Part shown: positions 11,511 to 23,102 of the stretch, piece after piece
How positions within the stretch are numbered: position 1 is the stretch's first letter
Layout: every line of letters begins with the position of its first letter
NCBI GenBank assembly: GCA_036926295.1
Contig: JAVFKF010000017.1
Coordinates: forward strand, 5,022,001-5,086,000
Direction of reading: 5' to 3'
From: Pachydiplax longipennis
Taxonomy: Eukaryota > Arthropoda > Insecta > Odonata > Libellulidae
Length of the DNA: 64,000 nucleotides
Position numbers and translations under genes: made by a program
Notes under the pieces: generated by a model
Seen by the model: only the letters and a program-made list of their open reading frames with translations
Told to the model about the DNA's origin: nothing
Databases searched by the model: none

Positions 11511-12438
11511 TACGAGGGGGGACCCAAAAGTAACGAGAACTGGGCTGTGGAGGGGAGGAACGTCAGGGGACCGAGTTCTGGTTGGTAGGGTATTTTGGCG
11601 GGAACTCTCATGAGTCAGTATGCAACGTTTCGTCGCCGTGAGAGCAACTGTTTGTGCGCAGCATTTCTTTTATCAAAGTAACTTTTTCCCATGTGGCGAA
11701 AACGTGAGATGGCTGACGCTCGAGAGCAACGCGCGGTGGTAAAATTTTGTTTTCTGTTGGGGAAAATGGCTGCGGAAACTCTTGTAATGCTTCAAACAGC
11801 TTACAAGGTTGATGCTTTGAGTCAAGCTTGGGTCTACGACTGGTTTTAAGGGGTTTTGGTTTAAAAGGGGCGAAATGACGATTGAAGACCAACCTCGTTC
11901 CGGGCGCCCCTCAACTTCAAGAACTGACGACAACGTCGAAAAAATCAACACCCTAGTCCGTGAAGATCGTCGCCGAACAATTGATGAGCTCTCTAATATT
12001 TCTGGCATGTCATGGAGTTCAATTCAGAGGATTTTATCAGAGGATTTGCGCATGAGAAGAGTTGCAGCTACGCACCGGCTCACACTGCGTTGTCTGTGAG
12101 GCAGTTTTTGAGTAAAAACGGAATGACACCGATTACTGACCCGCCGTACTCACCTGACCTGGCCTCCTGTGACTTCTTTTTGTTCCCTAGGCTCAAAAAG
12201 AACATGAAAGGAAAACGTTTTGGGACTGTGGAAGAAGTGAAACAAAAATCGCTGGAGGGGTTAAAAGACATCCCATTATGTGAGTTCCAGAGCTGTTTTG
12301 ATCAATGGGAAAAACGTTTAGACAATTGTATATTGGTTAATGGAGAGTACTTTGAAGGTGATAAAAATTTAGTGTAAAAATATTGAGAAATAAAAAAGTT
12401 TTAATGAAATTCTCGTTATTTTTGGGTCCTCCCTCGTA
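11511..12438 (+). mobile_element. mariner element, internally deleted
   Basis: Bounded by TA dinucleotides at 11511-11512 and 12437-12438, with terminal inverted repeats of about 28 bp (GAGGGGGGACCCAAAA at the left against GAGGGAGGACCCAAAA in the complement of the right). At 928 bp it is shorter than complete mariners (about 1.3 kb). It carries both ends of a transposase but lacks the middle, so it is non-autonomous. Confidence 0.92.
11709..12377 (+). pseudogene. mariner transposase remnant (N- and C-terminal parts only)
   Basis: The N-terminal helix-turn-helix part begins MADAREQRAVVKFCF and continues with LGKMAAETLVMLQTAYKVDA, two stops near 11847-11865, then DQPRSGRPSTS and a second helix ending LRMRRVAA near 12065. 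The next recognisable residues are APAHTALSVRQFL in another frame. These normally lie far downstream, so the middle including the first two catalytic acidic residues has been deleted. The rest (PPYSPDLASCDFFLFPRLKK, to the stop at 12375-12377) is the usual mariner C-terminus with a preserved YSPDL motif. The protein cannot be functional. Confidence 0.9.
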
Positions 12439-12690
12439 AATGTGTTGGTGATAAGGGGATACCAGGGGTGATGATCTATGTGTTGAGCCTTACTTTTTTG
12501 AGTATATTTTGGGACTGTCTGTGGTTATAATAATGTCGTTTTGGAAACTTTGGTACTTGTGGGATTTCTAGTGTTCGAGATTGTAGTGTGTTAATGTACG
12601 TAATGTAATTTCACTGGAAAATGTATAGCAGCTGCCACCTGACAATATTCAAACTGCAGCATACATAAATAATAATAATAGTCATTATCA
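12439..12690 (+). mobile_element. Probable continuation of CR1-like 3' UTR
   Basis: Same G+T-rich texture as 11230-11510 on the other side of the mariner, ending in a short ATAAATAATAATAATA tail. The simplest reading is that the mariner landed in the 3' UTR of the CR1-like copy. This is inference; no reference copy is available here. Confidence 0.35.
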
Positions 12691-13565
12691 AGCAATTAAA
12701 GCATTTAATACTCTGGCATAATGGTCTAACATCTAAACTAGATCTCCTTTCCTGTCCCACCTACATAATTATCCTTTAGATGGTTATGCATGTTTGACTC
12801 ACCCAAATCTGTAAGTGGGACCTTTCCTTTGTCAAAAATTTTCCATAAAATCTTGATGGTCTTCTACATCCATGCTTGGAAATTGAATGTTCCATTTCTG
12901 TATAATCCTTGTATTCATTTTAGGTATCACTCCAAGATTCTTAATCCATTTCTAAGCAATCTTCATCTTGTAACTCATCCAAAAGGAGAGGAAATATATC
13001 TTTGAATCCTTCCCTCTATTCACACTGGGCATTAAATAAGAAAATAAATGTTAGAATATAAAAAAGACATTTAATTTTTATCTAATACATTGAATGATGC
13101 CCCATAGAAAGGATTGCCAATGAAGAAGAGTAGAAGTTTGTATTTATCCATTCATATATGTATATACTCACCTCAAGAAATGTAGCCGGAAGCTGGAATT
13201 GAATCTCATAGTTGATCCTGTCCTGAGAAACTCAGCAAATGCTCCAAAAAACAGTTTTTAATGAAACAGGGATATTCCATAATATTGTGCAGAAATAATT
13301 CAGTCTAAATCAGAACGCCCAAAAAGAAGAATACAAGACTCTTGGTGTTCTTTCAGTTAGGATCCAACCTAGAAAAATTGTGTTTAACGGAAATTGATTG
13401 GCATAAAACTAAAACATTACCACACTTCTGCCTAACATGAGTCCGTATAGCTACTGAAAATCATGGGGTCTAAAGGAAAAAAAAACAAAAAAGGGGAGCA
13501 ACAACCTTAATATTAGGATAAAAATCAACCCTACATCACTAACCAAGAGTTAAAATTATCTATCT
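12691..13565. other. Intergenic, nothing recognised
   Basis: A 71-codon frame at 12790-13005 has no recognised motif. No other structure was found. Confidence 0.45.
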
Positions 13566-14290
13566 ACAATTTAGTAAAAGAAGGATTTGTAGGAGCTTAA
13601 AAACACTTTGACACATGAGGTCATTTCAATCATATCAGCACCTGGAACTGCTTTCATCAAAGAAGACACGCTGCACACTTGGCTATCCAGAAACCCCTTT
13701 GATAGACTCATCTGGGTTAAAATATCCAACACCTTTTTACCCAAATACTTAATCATTGCTGCTCTTCCCCAAGGTTCAATACTAAGGCCCATTCTTTTTA
13801 ACTGCTAAATTAAAAATATTCTCCAAACTCAGAGCATTCACCAAATTCTCTTCACATAGAATATTGCATTCTTTATCCAATCAAACTATTCAGAAACTGA
13901 TATAATTAGACATAATACCCACCTCTTTAATTATTTCAAATGCTGTCAAGATTGAAGAACATCAGTTACCCCTGCAAGAGCTGGTATGTCTATTGTATTT
14001 GCAAAATTTAATCAAAAAGTACTAATATTCCTACCCTGTTAATGAAAAAATGCATCCCAAAAGTAAAATTATATAAATTTTAGGAGTAATTATAAAAAAA
14101 ATGTTAACAGGACCTCACATCATAGAAATCCAACAAATTGCTTCCTTTACTTGTCAACTCAAATTGATTCCTGTCCTTGTATAATGCGTCAAAGACCTCT
14201 ACATCTTCCCTCCATAGCCAAAAGATTGCAGTTAGTGATTGATAATCTAATAAGGAAAAAATAGTATATAAACAATAGTATCCATCAGGA
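13566..14290 (+). pseudogene. Jockey-like reverse transcriptase relic
   Basis: The open frame at 13608-13808 ends ALPQGSILRPILFNC, which is the non-LTR RT motif (A)GxPQGSxLxPxLFN. After a stop, the same region continues with IHQILFT (degenerate FADD neighbourhood), FFIQSNYSETDI and FAKFNQKVLIFLP, as expected downstream. Stops and frameshifts are frequent, and the aspartates of the FADD box are lost. It is a decayed fragment; its clade (Jockey) is judged from the order and spacing of motifs only. Confidence 0.65.
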
Positions 14291-17200
14291 ATGAGAAGCA
14301 TCTATAGTTTTTAGGCATATTAAGTAACTGAACCTGCACCTATTCACTTCACTCAGCTGCTCCATTCACTCAAGGAGTGAAGTGAAGTATTCTTAGGAAG
14401 TATCAGCAAAATTTCTTTCATCATTTAGTATCTTATGTGGTGGACGTGTGCCTCATTTATAGAAAGCCAAATAAAAGGAAATTTCAGAGCTCATTATCAG
14501 GCACAAAATATTGATGATTTTTTATAATTAAGAAGAAATTCCGAACAATTTAAACGCTTAATGACATAAATACAAACATAAATGAAAGAGCCATAGCGCA
14601 GTAAATCATGAATGACTCCAGCAAAGCTGTTGGTCCAAATAAGTTTCATAGAGGAAAGGATGCATCAACTGGGATTTATACAACGAAATACTTTATTAGG
14701 AATGCTCACAGAGGCATAGATTATGAAATACGTCAACTAGAATGTACGTTAATGTAAGCATTTATCGATGTATTAAGAATTCCTAAACTTAAATTCCGTA
14801 AACACCGAATTTACTTTCTACTAAATCTAGTCTAGTAAATGCCATAAAATTCACTTAGTAGCCACATCTCTCCGTAGTATATCTTACAATTGGACACCTA
14901 CTAAGTAAGTACTTGCCGCATCTCTCGCGACATTCACCCTGTCTAGAAAAAATAACAAAGCGGACGGAATCTGCGGAGCGTGCCAGTAAAATTTTCCTCA
15001 CAATAGTAAACAAAACACAATAGCATGCGATCTAACGCAATTTTTTCGCAATACTTGATGAAGATTATCGAAAATTGTGTTACGTATATTTTAATTTGAT
15101 ATTCGAGCAACCAAAAATGTGTTTTGTTTAAACCAATAACGTGAGTTGAATTTTCTACAACCTTTGTCCATGATGCCAAGTTAATAAATTATTATCGAAA
15201 ATAATGCATTTCGTAATCATCATGCTTAGTATTCAACCTTAAGTGAACACCTGAAATTTACCTTCTCTAATTCTTAACGTTGATAATGACTCTATACAAT
15301 AGAATGATCATGTATTACAATATAACACGATAGTTCATATAACTAATGACGAATCCTGGAGATACTTGCCGCCCGCTATGTTTTAGGTGGCAAAGCGACG
15401 ATTTGATGATTGACAGAGTTTGACAAGAGCCTGTTATAAATGGCTACTATGTCAGTTTAGATTCTTTGCCTTCCGAGTTTTTCTCAATTTTTCATATTTT
15501 AGCAGAAAGAATATATGTATGAGTATTAATAATATGTATGAATATTAAAATATATTGATAATTGATACTTTACACAAATTTTCCCTCTACGACCATAGGT
15601 TTGGTGTGGATTAACGCCACAATTAGGTAAGGAAGTTTGCAATCAAGATACTAGATAACAAATGCGGGGAAGATGGTCAGAAAAAAAAAGAATGGAAGTA
15701 AAGTGAGTAAAACGGCTGGCGGTAGGAAGGATGTGCTAAGGACTAATAGCCGTAACATGGAGTAGGAGAAGGTAATGATGGCAAGAAAACACTTATCCAG
15801 ATGTAGAAGGACTATTAAAAAACTGGTACTTAAATGTATGACAGCTAACCATGCAGTAGTTCTGGAATGGAAATGTACTTTAGAATTGGTATGCTATCTT
15901 TAATAACCTTACTCACCATATTCTACAGCTTAGAACTGATTTCCAAATCCAGATTTTGCTGACTGGTGCCTCTAACAATACTTAGGTTTAGGGAATTGAT
16001 GGGAGAAAGTTTAATTAAGTTTATATAAATATAATGTACCAATTTTAATGACAAACTTTGTAACCTGCAATTTAAATCCTTCCATAAACTTGAACTTGTG
16101 GTTTTTGGATACACTATTATCTACAATTGTACAAATTATTACTGGTATCACTCCATTAACCGAAAAAATTTTCTCATATATCAATGTCAGCTAAATATCA
16201 AAAGGCAATTCTATCACTGGCATTTATTTCTTCTGTTACTTACAATTAGAAGTTGTGAGAAACACTATCATTCTAGTTTGTAGCTATATCTATAGACAAT
16301 ACATCGCATAAAATTTTGAAGGAAATAATGGTGAAAAGAATAATCTCTGAAGAAAATATGAGAACCTGAAAAACAAAATTTATAATATGATAGACTCGTT
16401 TGCAGTGTTATATATATTTTCAATTCAAAGTGAGTTATTATCCATACTTCTTAATTAAGGAGATCTGACTTTCATTCCTCTTACTACTGATATAGTATCC
16501 AAATGCTTTCATTTGTGGCAAATGCTTATGATAATAATGACCTGAAAAAGCCTTCAAAATATCTCTATCAAAAGAGAAAGACAAATTACGTGCTCAAATT
16601 CAAAATTCCAATGAACCTGCTGTCAATGAGTCTCTCCTGTGAAGTGGGGTATCCAGCGCGATAACATTTTTTTGGAATTAGCAATACCTTCTAAAAGCTA
16701 CAACTAAAAGGAACTAACTATAGTGTTATAACATTCAGTAGAAGACTTATATATTTTATTACTAAATAACATATAGTTCTTGAATATATAATAATGGAAT
16801 TCTAAATATGCATTCATGAAGGACATGATCATCAACTTCATGATCAGTTCTGTGCTATTTAAGAAGATCTTTAAGGATTATCCTTACAGATATATGCATC
16901 ATTTAGTTTGATTTACCCAAATTCAGCCTTCTATGTCAATTTTTTAATGGATATGACCCCCATCTCCTCTCAGTACCAATCTCCTATTTCTTTCATTGTC
17001 ATCCATCACTTATTCAATTATTTTATTTATATATACAATTATATTAAGCTTCACTTTGGTTTTTTGAATCCACTACTCAAAATTAATCTTTTCTCTAATG
17101 ATTTCAATTTAAATTTATTTAGTACTTTTGATATTATTTATATGAGTTAAATGGAAGAGGAGATTAAATAGTCTCAATTTTGCCCAAAATAAAGACAATA

Positions 17201-19030
17201 TTTATTAATTTCTTTTGATATATTCAAAACCAACATTGCATTGCCTGTAGACAGCAGGTTGCATTTGGCTCTCAACTGTTTCTTATGCACCCTGCAGCTT
17301 CTCTAGTTCATAATGCTTATAGAGAACAAAGCTCAATATTTATGTTCAAAATATTTTCTCTGTGAAAGATTTGTGATCAATGCAGGCCTTAACTATCACA
17401 CCATCAGAAAAAGAGAAAGTAAAATATTTGAGGATTAGTTTTCTACTAATTTTTCAAATAATTTTGGAATTGAGTGATAAATTTTTTATAACTGAATGAA
17501 AACCTGATGTTTCTTAGTTACTTTTCATATCTGTCATTGTACGTAATAAATAATTCAGATATACAAAGTTATTTATCTATTTACCAAGCTTTTTCCGATT
17601 GTGACCTGCATTCTTTTCAATATATTGAGACTTACTAACTATTTAGTTAGTAACAGAACTTACCTTACTGCACAGCCACCGGTAACATTGGTAGTATTGT
17701 TGCTGATTTATGTGAGCCACTGTGCACATAAAGATCAAACTATCCTTTAACATCAGTATCTATGACCAATAAATAAATTATGCCATCAACTTTCAGAAGG
17801 ATTTCTGAAATAAAAAGAATTAGTGTGAGCAATGCATTAGAATGCATTTAGCTTACAGAGTCAGACTACACAGAATGATAAAATAATTTAATTTTTTACA
17901 GAGGAGATTGTTTGTGGAACCAAACTGTATAGAATGAATAATACTGTCTCATTTTCATTCCTCACTTAAATTATTCTCAATGGATATTTCATCCATCTCA
18001 ATTTTAATTCATCAGAGGTGATCAAACTCTTTTAAAGAAAAGAAAATGGAACATGGTTGTTTATGTACTAGAGGCTTGAAAACAACCCAATTGCTGGTTG
18101 TTATACTGACTAGTTTTTGTAAAAGCCTGGAATGCAGTGTATAGAATTACCAACCTTCTATGAATCCTGAAAAACACAGCCATGTAAATCATCAGTGAAA
18201 ATGATGATAAACTTATCTCTGTAAGGATTAAAAAATCAGGAGCACACAAAAAAGATTCTGCAGTAGAACAAATATCCTTTACTCACACAGGTCTTGGAAA
18301 ATATAAATCATTGATGAGTGATGGTCATAACTCACTTCAGTGAACTAAATGCAAGTTGATGAATTTATACTCACTGCTAAAATTTAGCGGCTCATAGAAA
18401 ATATTCCATTTTCATAACTTACCTGCTGCTTCTTTTTTCAACTTTAATTAATCAGTCATTCATTCATTTTTTTATCGCTCTAAGGAAAAATTAACAGGTT
18501 CTATTAACACATGATATGAAAATGACGAATTCCTTGACTGACATCAAAAGCATCCTCCACAAAATGAGGATACAAACAAAAGCCTTAATAAACTCATAAA
18601 TAATTTATTTTTCAAATTTTGTGCAGTTTTCACTTCAGCTAACAATTCACAAATTTTGTGGAACACAATCTTGTGGAAAACTCATTTACTCATAATCATG
18701 GCATCACAGTTATTAAAGGACTTTTTACTGTGCTTTAGACTATGTCACTGACTCAGACTTAAAAAAAATACTCCATGTCATCTAAACATTCTTCCATATG
18801 ATTCCACATGTACAAGGCACTATTTACATTATATACATAGACATTCAAATAACAAATACTAATATATAAGTGATTCATAGACATGAGGATTCAATGGTAA
18901 ATTCCAATGTGTACGTGTATAAAAATTCCTATACCAGTCTTGTGCTGTAATCTACCTTTCAATAGCAGTCACATTATACACATCCTATGCTCAAGAAGAA
19001 AATACTGTATGTTTAAACTTCAACTAATTC
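14291..19030. other. Long A+T-rich gene-free stretch
   Basis: Both strands were read; only short A+T-rich open frames are present (for example 14943-15179 minus, 16908-17150 plus). None has recognisable motifs or convincing splice context. No RNA gene was identified. Confidence 0.45.
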
Positions 19031-19034
19031 AGTT

Positions 19035-19532
19035 TTAGCCCTCACTATATGGAGGAAGTTCTACAGTTCTGGTAGTGAATGGAGCACATGCATAATGTTG
19101 ACTGTCTGGTAACCAGTTGTATCCAGGTGACACATTACAGTCGGACTTTTTGGTGGCTCTCCCACATTGATGAGGTGCCAACTGGTGTAGAGAGGGCAGT
19201 AAATGCCCTTGTCTGCCATGTCTTGAGGAAGAATACTGAGGGAGAGCTTCTTGAATCCTCAAATGATGTTCTTTCGAAATAGCTCTTGGGCTGGAATGAA
19301 TGCCTGAGGAATGCTCCAAATCAATGCTTGGACAGTGAGTGGCAGAAAGATCGTTAGTTATTCACTGGTGATAATCTGGAGGCATATAAGGCAGATGATG
19401 AGAATCTTTGGAATTGCTCAAGCTCCTTAGTATATTGTTCAAACTGTTTTGCAATGTTAAATTATGCAGCCTTGGAAAAACCTAGGATCTCCCATGTCCT
19501 GAATCATTGCGATAAGACTTAAAGGAAATGTT
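19035..19532 (-). pseudogene. Candidate terminal exon, unknown protein, with two in-frame stops
   Basis: On the minus strand a strong acceptor (TTTTATTTCCACAG, AG at 19533-19534) is followed by one reading frame of 166 codons to TAA at 19035-19037. It is interrupted only by TAG (19492-19494) and TGA (19362-19364). In such A+T-rich DNA many more stops would be expected by chance. The open part after the TGA is richer in G+C than its surroundings and encodes a polar Ser/His/Pro-rich sequence ending TVELPPYSEG. No family was recognised. It could be a decayed last exon, a real exon ending at the first stop with an old extension, or chance. No upstream exon was found. Confidence 0.25.
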
Positions 19533-19539
19533 CTGTGGA

Positions 19540-20907
19540 AATAAAACAGAATAATAAATGAATTTTCGAACAAATCAAGAACGCTGATGAGAGGAGAAGA
19601 GGCAGAAAAAGTAATAAATCGAGTATTAATAGGAAAATTATTTGTGCAGTGAAATTGAAAATAGATTATATTATCAAATATACATCTCTAAAATAAATGC
19701 AAAATAAATTAGAGGTGGAAATAAGCAGAAAACATTTGTAAAGCAATTTGTACAAATGACTCACAAGATAGCAAGTCAAGGTGAAATAAATTTAATAGTC
19801 TACCACAAACAGCAGCCATAAATCAATGCCAATACATGCAGTTACTAATAAAAGCTAACAGAACTACACAAATAAATTGTCATGGCCCTTAAAACTTTTT
19901 CAAGTAATTCACAGTACTTATATAGAAATTCTTCATCATTCATGGAAAAGCAGCTCATTGGCCAACATGGATTAAAGAGTTTATCCAACAACATTAAAAG
20001 ATGAAAATGGAATAATAAAACAGGAAGAAAAATGATAATGTTTCCAAGGGGTCAGAGAGCCTCAGTTCAGAAGTATAGTACACAATATGTCACATAACCT
20101 CTGGATTCTCTACTATCAATCCTACAATATTAAAATAGCTAAAATTAATCCAGTGCTTGCAAACCTCTCTCATTGAATGGATAATGATTTTGCCTTTTCT
20201 GCAAGCAGCAAAATAACCCTGGCCCCAGATAAATATTTTTATTAGAATTTAGATTATAGCAGTGATGTGCGATTTTTCTGGAATGTAGCATAAATGTACT
20301 CTTGCATAGCCTGATTTAATCCACAATTGAATTTAAACAGCTAATACATAACTGATTCTCAATTCTTTCAAACCTTAATTTGGTATATACAGAAATATTA
20401 AATAGATCATTCATGATCTTGAGAAAAGGGACGTTATCATTAAAATGGTTAACTATTTTATTGTGCTGAATTGAAAGAAGTATTTTAATTTGGAGAGCCA
20501 ATATGCAGAAGAATCAAAATGTTGCTTAAGATCAATTTTGTCCATCAGTCTAATTTGAACAATGGCATAATCAGTCTCAATCTCTCCTTAATAAAGACCT
20601 TATAATACATTGAATGGAAAATGAGAAGTTTATCCTATGGCAAGTTTTGGTTATTGGTCATGTGATCCTTAATCTAGATACTCATAAGCATAGCATAGAG
20701 TCACTGTAATCTACCTAGGCTTTGACAAACGCTGAATTTTATAGAATTTTTATAGAATATTTTGTAAGTAACCCATTTTTATATTTGAAACAAGCCAGAG
20801 TTGAGAGGCTAGAGCCAGAGCAAGAACAAGTTTCTTTAAAACAAATGTAGCTATAATTTTTAAATCCTTAATTCAATCGATATATTTAATAAACCTAAAT
20901 AGGTTTA

Positions 20908-20962
<55 letters not shown>

Positions 20963-22185
20963 TCCAGGATTTTCACGTTTAAATTCTTTCAGCTAAATTA
21001 TGACAGTCTTCAAGCCACAGAAAATAAATGGTCAAATCATCTAAAAATTATTAAATAGTCTTTAATTCCCATTAATTTTTTGTTTGTGATTGATTTAATT
21101 ATTAAAAATTGCTATACACGAAGGAAAAATCCTCGGAGCTCGCAAATTTATATCCGCCCCCTAAACGGATTGTGTCCATTATGAACGGAGCCATACCTAC
21201 TAGTTGTCCTACAAATTCTCGTCGTTTATTCAGTTAAACTCATTACAATTTTCGTTTTAGACCAGGATTTGGGAAAAGTACGATAATCTCAGTACACTAA
21301 TCACCAAGAAAAAATTATTTCGTAATATGGATTTTGTTAAGATATCTCGTTTAAGACTTCTACCTTTATGCAACGCTCATTTATCCATCGGAGAGTATTT
21401 TTGATAAGTGAAAATATCAACGAACATTTAGCTTCTAAAAAATCATAAGCAGAACATTAAGGCAAATGATTAAAAATGTACCGTATAATGCAGTATAATA
21501 TTTTAATTATACCTTAATTCACACATACTCTGGCGATAATTGATAGTTCTATAAAAGGAATAATATGTTAATGAAAGGATTGGTCGTTTCGCGATACAAA
21601 CAAATCCACTATATTCATACATTCTAAGATCAATATTCATTACGGCCACGTAAAAAAAGGGGCACCATTTGTAAAATGTGCAAAAGAACTAATTACTATT
21701 AACGAGAAGGAATGAGCATCAGAAGAAATTCTACGTATGGCGTATGCTAAGGAGGGAATATATAGCTATGACACAATATTTATTATGTCTTAATGAGCAG
21801 CAAGCAATTGTAGAAAAAAGGAAACCATAAACGACTAGTTTCAACCATTATTTAAAACCCATTACAATTTAGGTAGCAAATACATTGCATCACATTATCC
21901 ACCATCTCAATTCAATTTATTCAACCAATTTCCCTCCTCTTCCCTATAGAATGACATAACATAGAAAGGAATGAATTCACCACAGCTGTGAAGAATCAGA
22001 ATCTCTACCGTACGTCCATTGGAGCTTTTGTATTCCTACATTAAGATCCATTCCAGAATAATTCAATATCTAACTTAAAGATGCGCGTAGGCCGTCAAAG
22101 TCTAAGCGCCATAATATCGTATCATTAAGATAGGGGAGGATACTCAGGACTGAAGATAAAGAAACATCGTGTACGTACGCTAGGG
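19540..22185. other. Intergenic, A+T-rich, no gene seen
   Basis: Contains a (TA)n microsatellite (separate entry). Nothing else was recognised up to the poly(A) signal of the first cuticular gene. Confidence 0.5.
20910..20954. repeat. (TA)n microsatellite
   Basis: About 45 bp of uninterrupted TA dinucleotides, followed by a few CA dinucleotides. Confidence 0.95.
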
Positions 22186-22188
22186 ATT

Positions 22189-22194
22189 TTTATT
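22189..22194 (-). promoter_or_regulatory. Poly(A) signal of cuticular gene 1
   Basis: AATAAA on the minus strand, about 40 bases past the stop codon. The same hexamer sits at matching positions behind the other three copies. Confidence 0.7.
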
Positions 22195-22235
22195 CATAAA
22201 AGTAATATATAAATTCATTGGTCGTAACTTAAAAA

Positions 22236-23028
22236 TTAAGGGTGTCCGTGGAATGAGTGGGAAGATCCTCCGTGGTTGTATCCAGAAGAGATGCCTCCAA
22301 ATCCATGGGCACCACCATATCCAGAGGAGACGCTACCGAAGCCGTGAGAACCTCCAAAGCCGTGAGAGCCACCGAAGCCATGAGAACCTCCGAATCCGTG
22401 GGCAGATCCTCCCAATCCAGCTCCGAATCCTCCGTCCACCACCACCGGCACAGGCTTATTGATGCTCACCGGGTGAGGAACGGGCACCGCCACAGGGTTC
22501 GGGACGGCCACTGGATAAGGCTTGGGCACCGGAACGGGATAGGGCTTGGCCACCGGCACTTTGACGGGAACGTGCACTGGGTAAGGCACGGCCTTCTCCA
22601 CGGTCACCGGATAGGGCTTCTCCACTGGCACTGGGTATGGCTTAGGCACTGGCACCGGGTAGGGCTTGTCCACGGGATATGGGACGGGGTGAGGCACGGA
22701 GTAGGGCACCTTCCTCTCCACGGTCACAGGGTACGGCTGCGGCACTGGATAAGGGACCTGCTGGGTGAGCGTGATGGTCGGGACGCTCTGCGAGCTCACT
22801 CCGTACCCTGCTGCTCCGATGCCGAAGCCATGACCTCCTCCGTACGCGAGGCCCTCAAGACCTCTCTTCTCCTGCTTCTTGGTCTCCTCTGAGGTGCAGA
22901 GGGCAACCAAGGCCAGGAGAAGGATGCACGGCTGCGGTAAGAAAATATCGTTATTCTCTTGAGGAGTGTTAACTGTAATTTAAGATTAGAATCCTTATAT
23001 ATTTTGAGGGACTCACCAGTAGCTTCAT
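22236..23028 (-). CDS. CPLCP-type cuticular protein, array copy 1
   Basis: Secreted structural protein of the cuticle, 235 aa. Exon 1 (23028-23017) encodes only MKLL. An 85-bp intron with GTGAGT donor and CCGCAG acceptor follows (22932-23016), then exon 2 (22931-22236). The signal peptide is MKLLPCILLLALVALC, and a dibasic KR lies at residues 26-27. Residues 63-167 are dense in PYPV/KPYPVPV repeats, and 171-235 are Gly/His/Ser-rich with repeated GFGGSH. Low-complexity proline-rich cuticular proteins (CPLCP) are defined by such PV/PY density; no chitin-binding R&R domain is visible. The short first exon ending inside the signal peptide is the usual insect cuticular gene layout. Long open frames on the opposite strand here are shadows. 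The C-terminus ends HGHP, where the neighbouring copies end QH or HH. Confidence 0.9.
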
Positions 23029-23094
23029 GGCAGCAGATGTGTTCGGCGGAAGAGATGTTGAAGTCGGAGTGACTCTTCAAACCCTTTGGAGCCT

Positions 23095-23102
23095 CTTATA
23101 TA
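23095..23102 (-). promoter_or_regulatory. TATA box of cuticular gene 1
   Basis: TATATAAG on the minus strand. A TCACT initiator-like site lies about 30 bases downstream (A at about 23070), giving a 5' UTR of about 42 bases before the ATG at 23028. Confidence 0.75.

Noticed and set aside
22257..22892. Long plus-strand open frames (211 codons) over cuticular genes 1-3
   Set aside because: They mirror the stop-poor repetitive coding strand, lack start or splice context, and are Arg/His-rich translations of PYPV codons.
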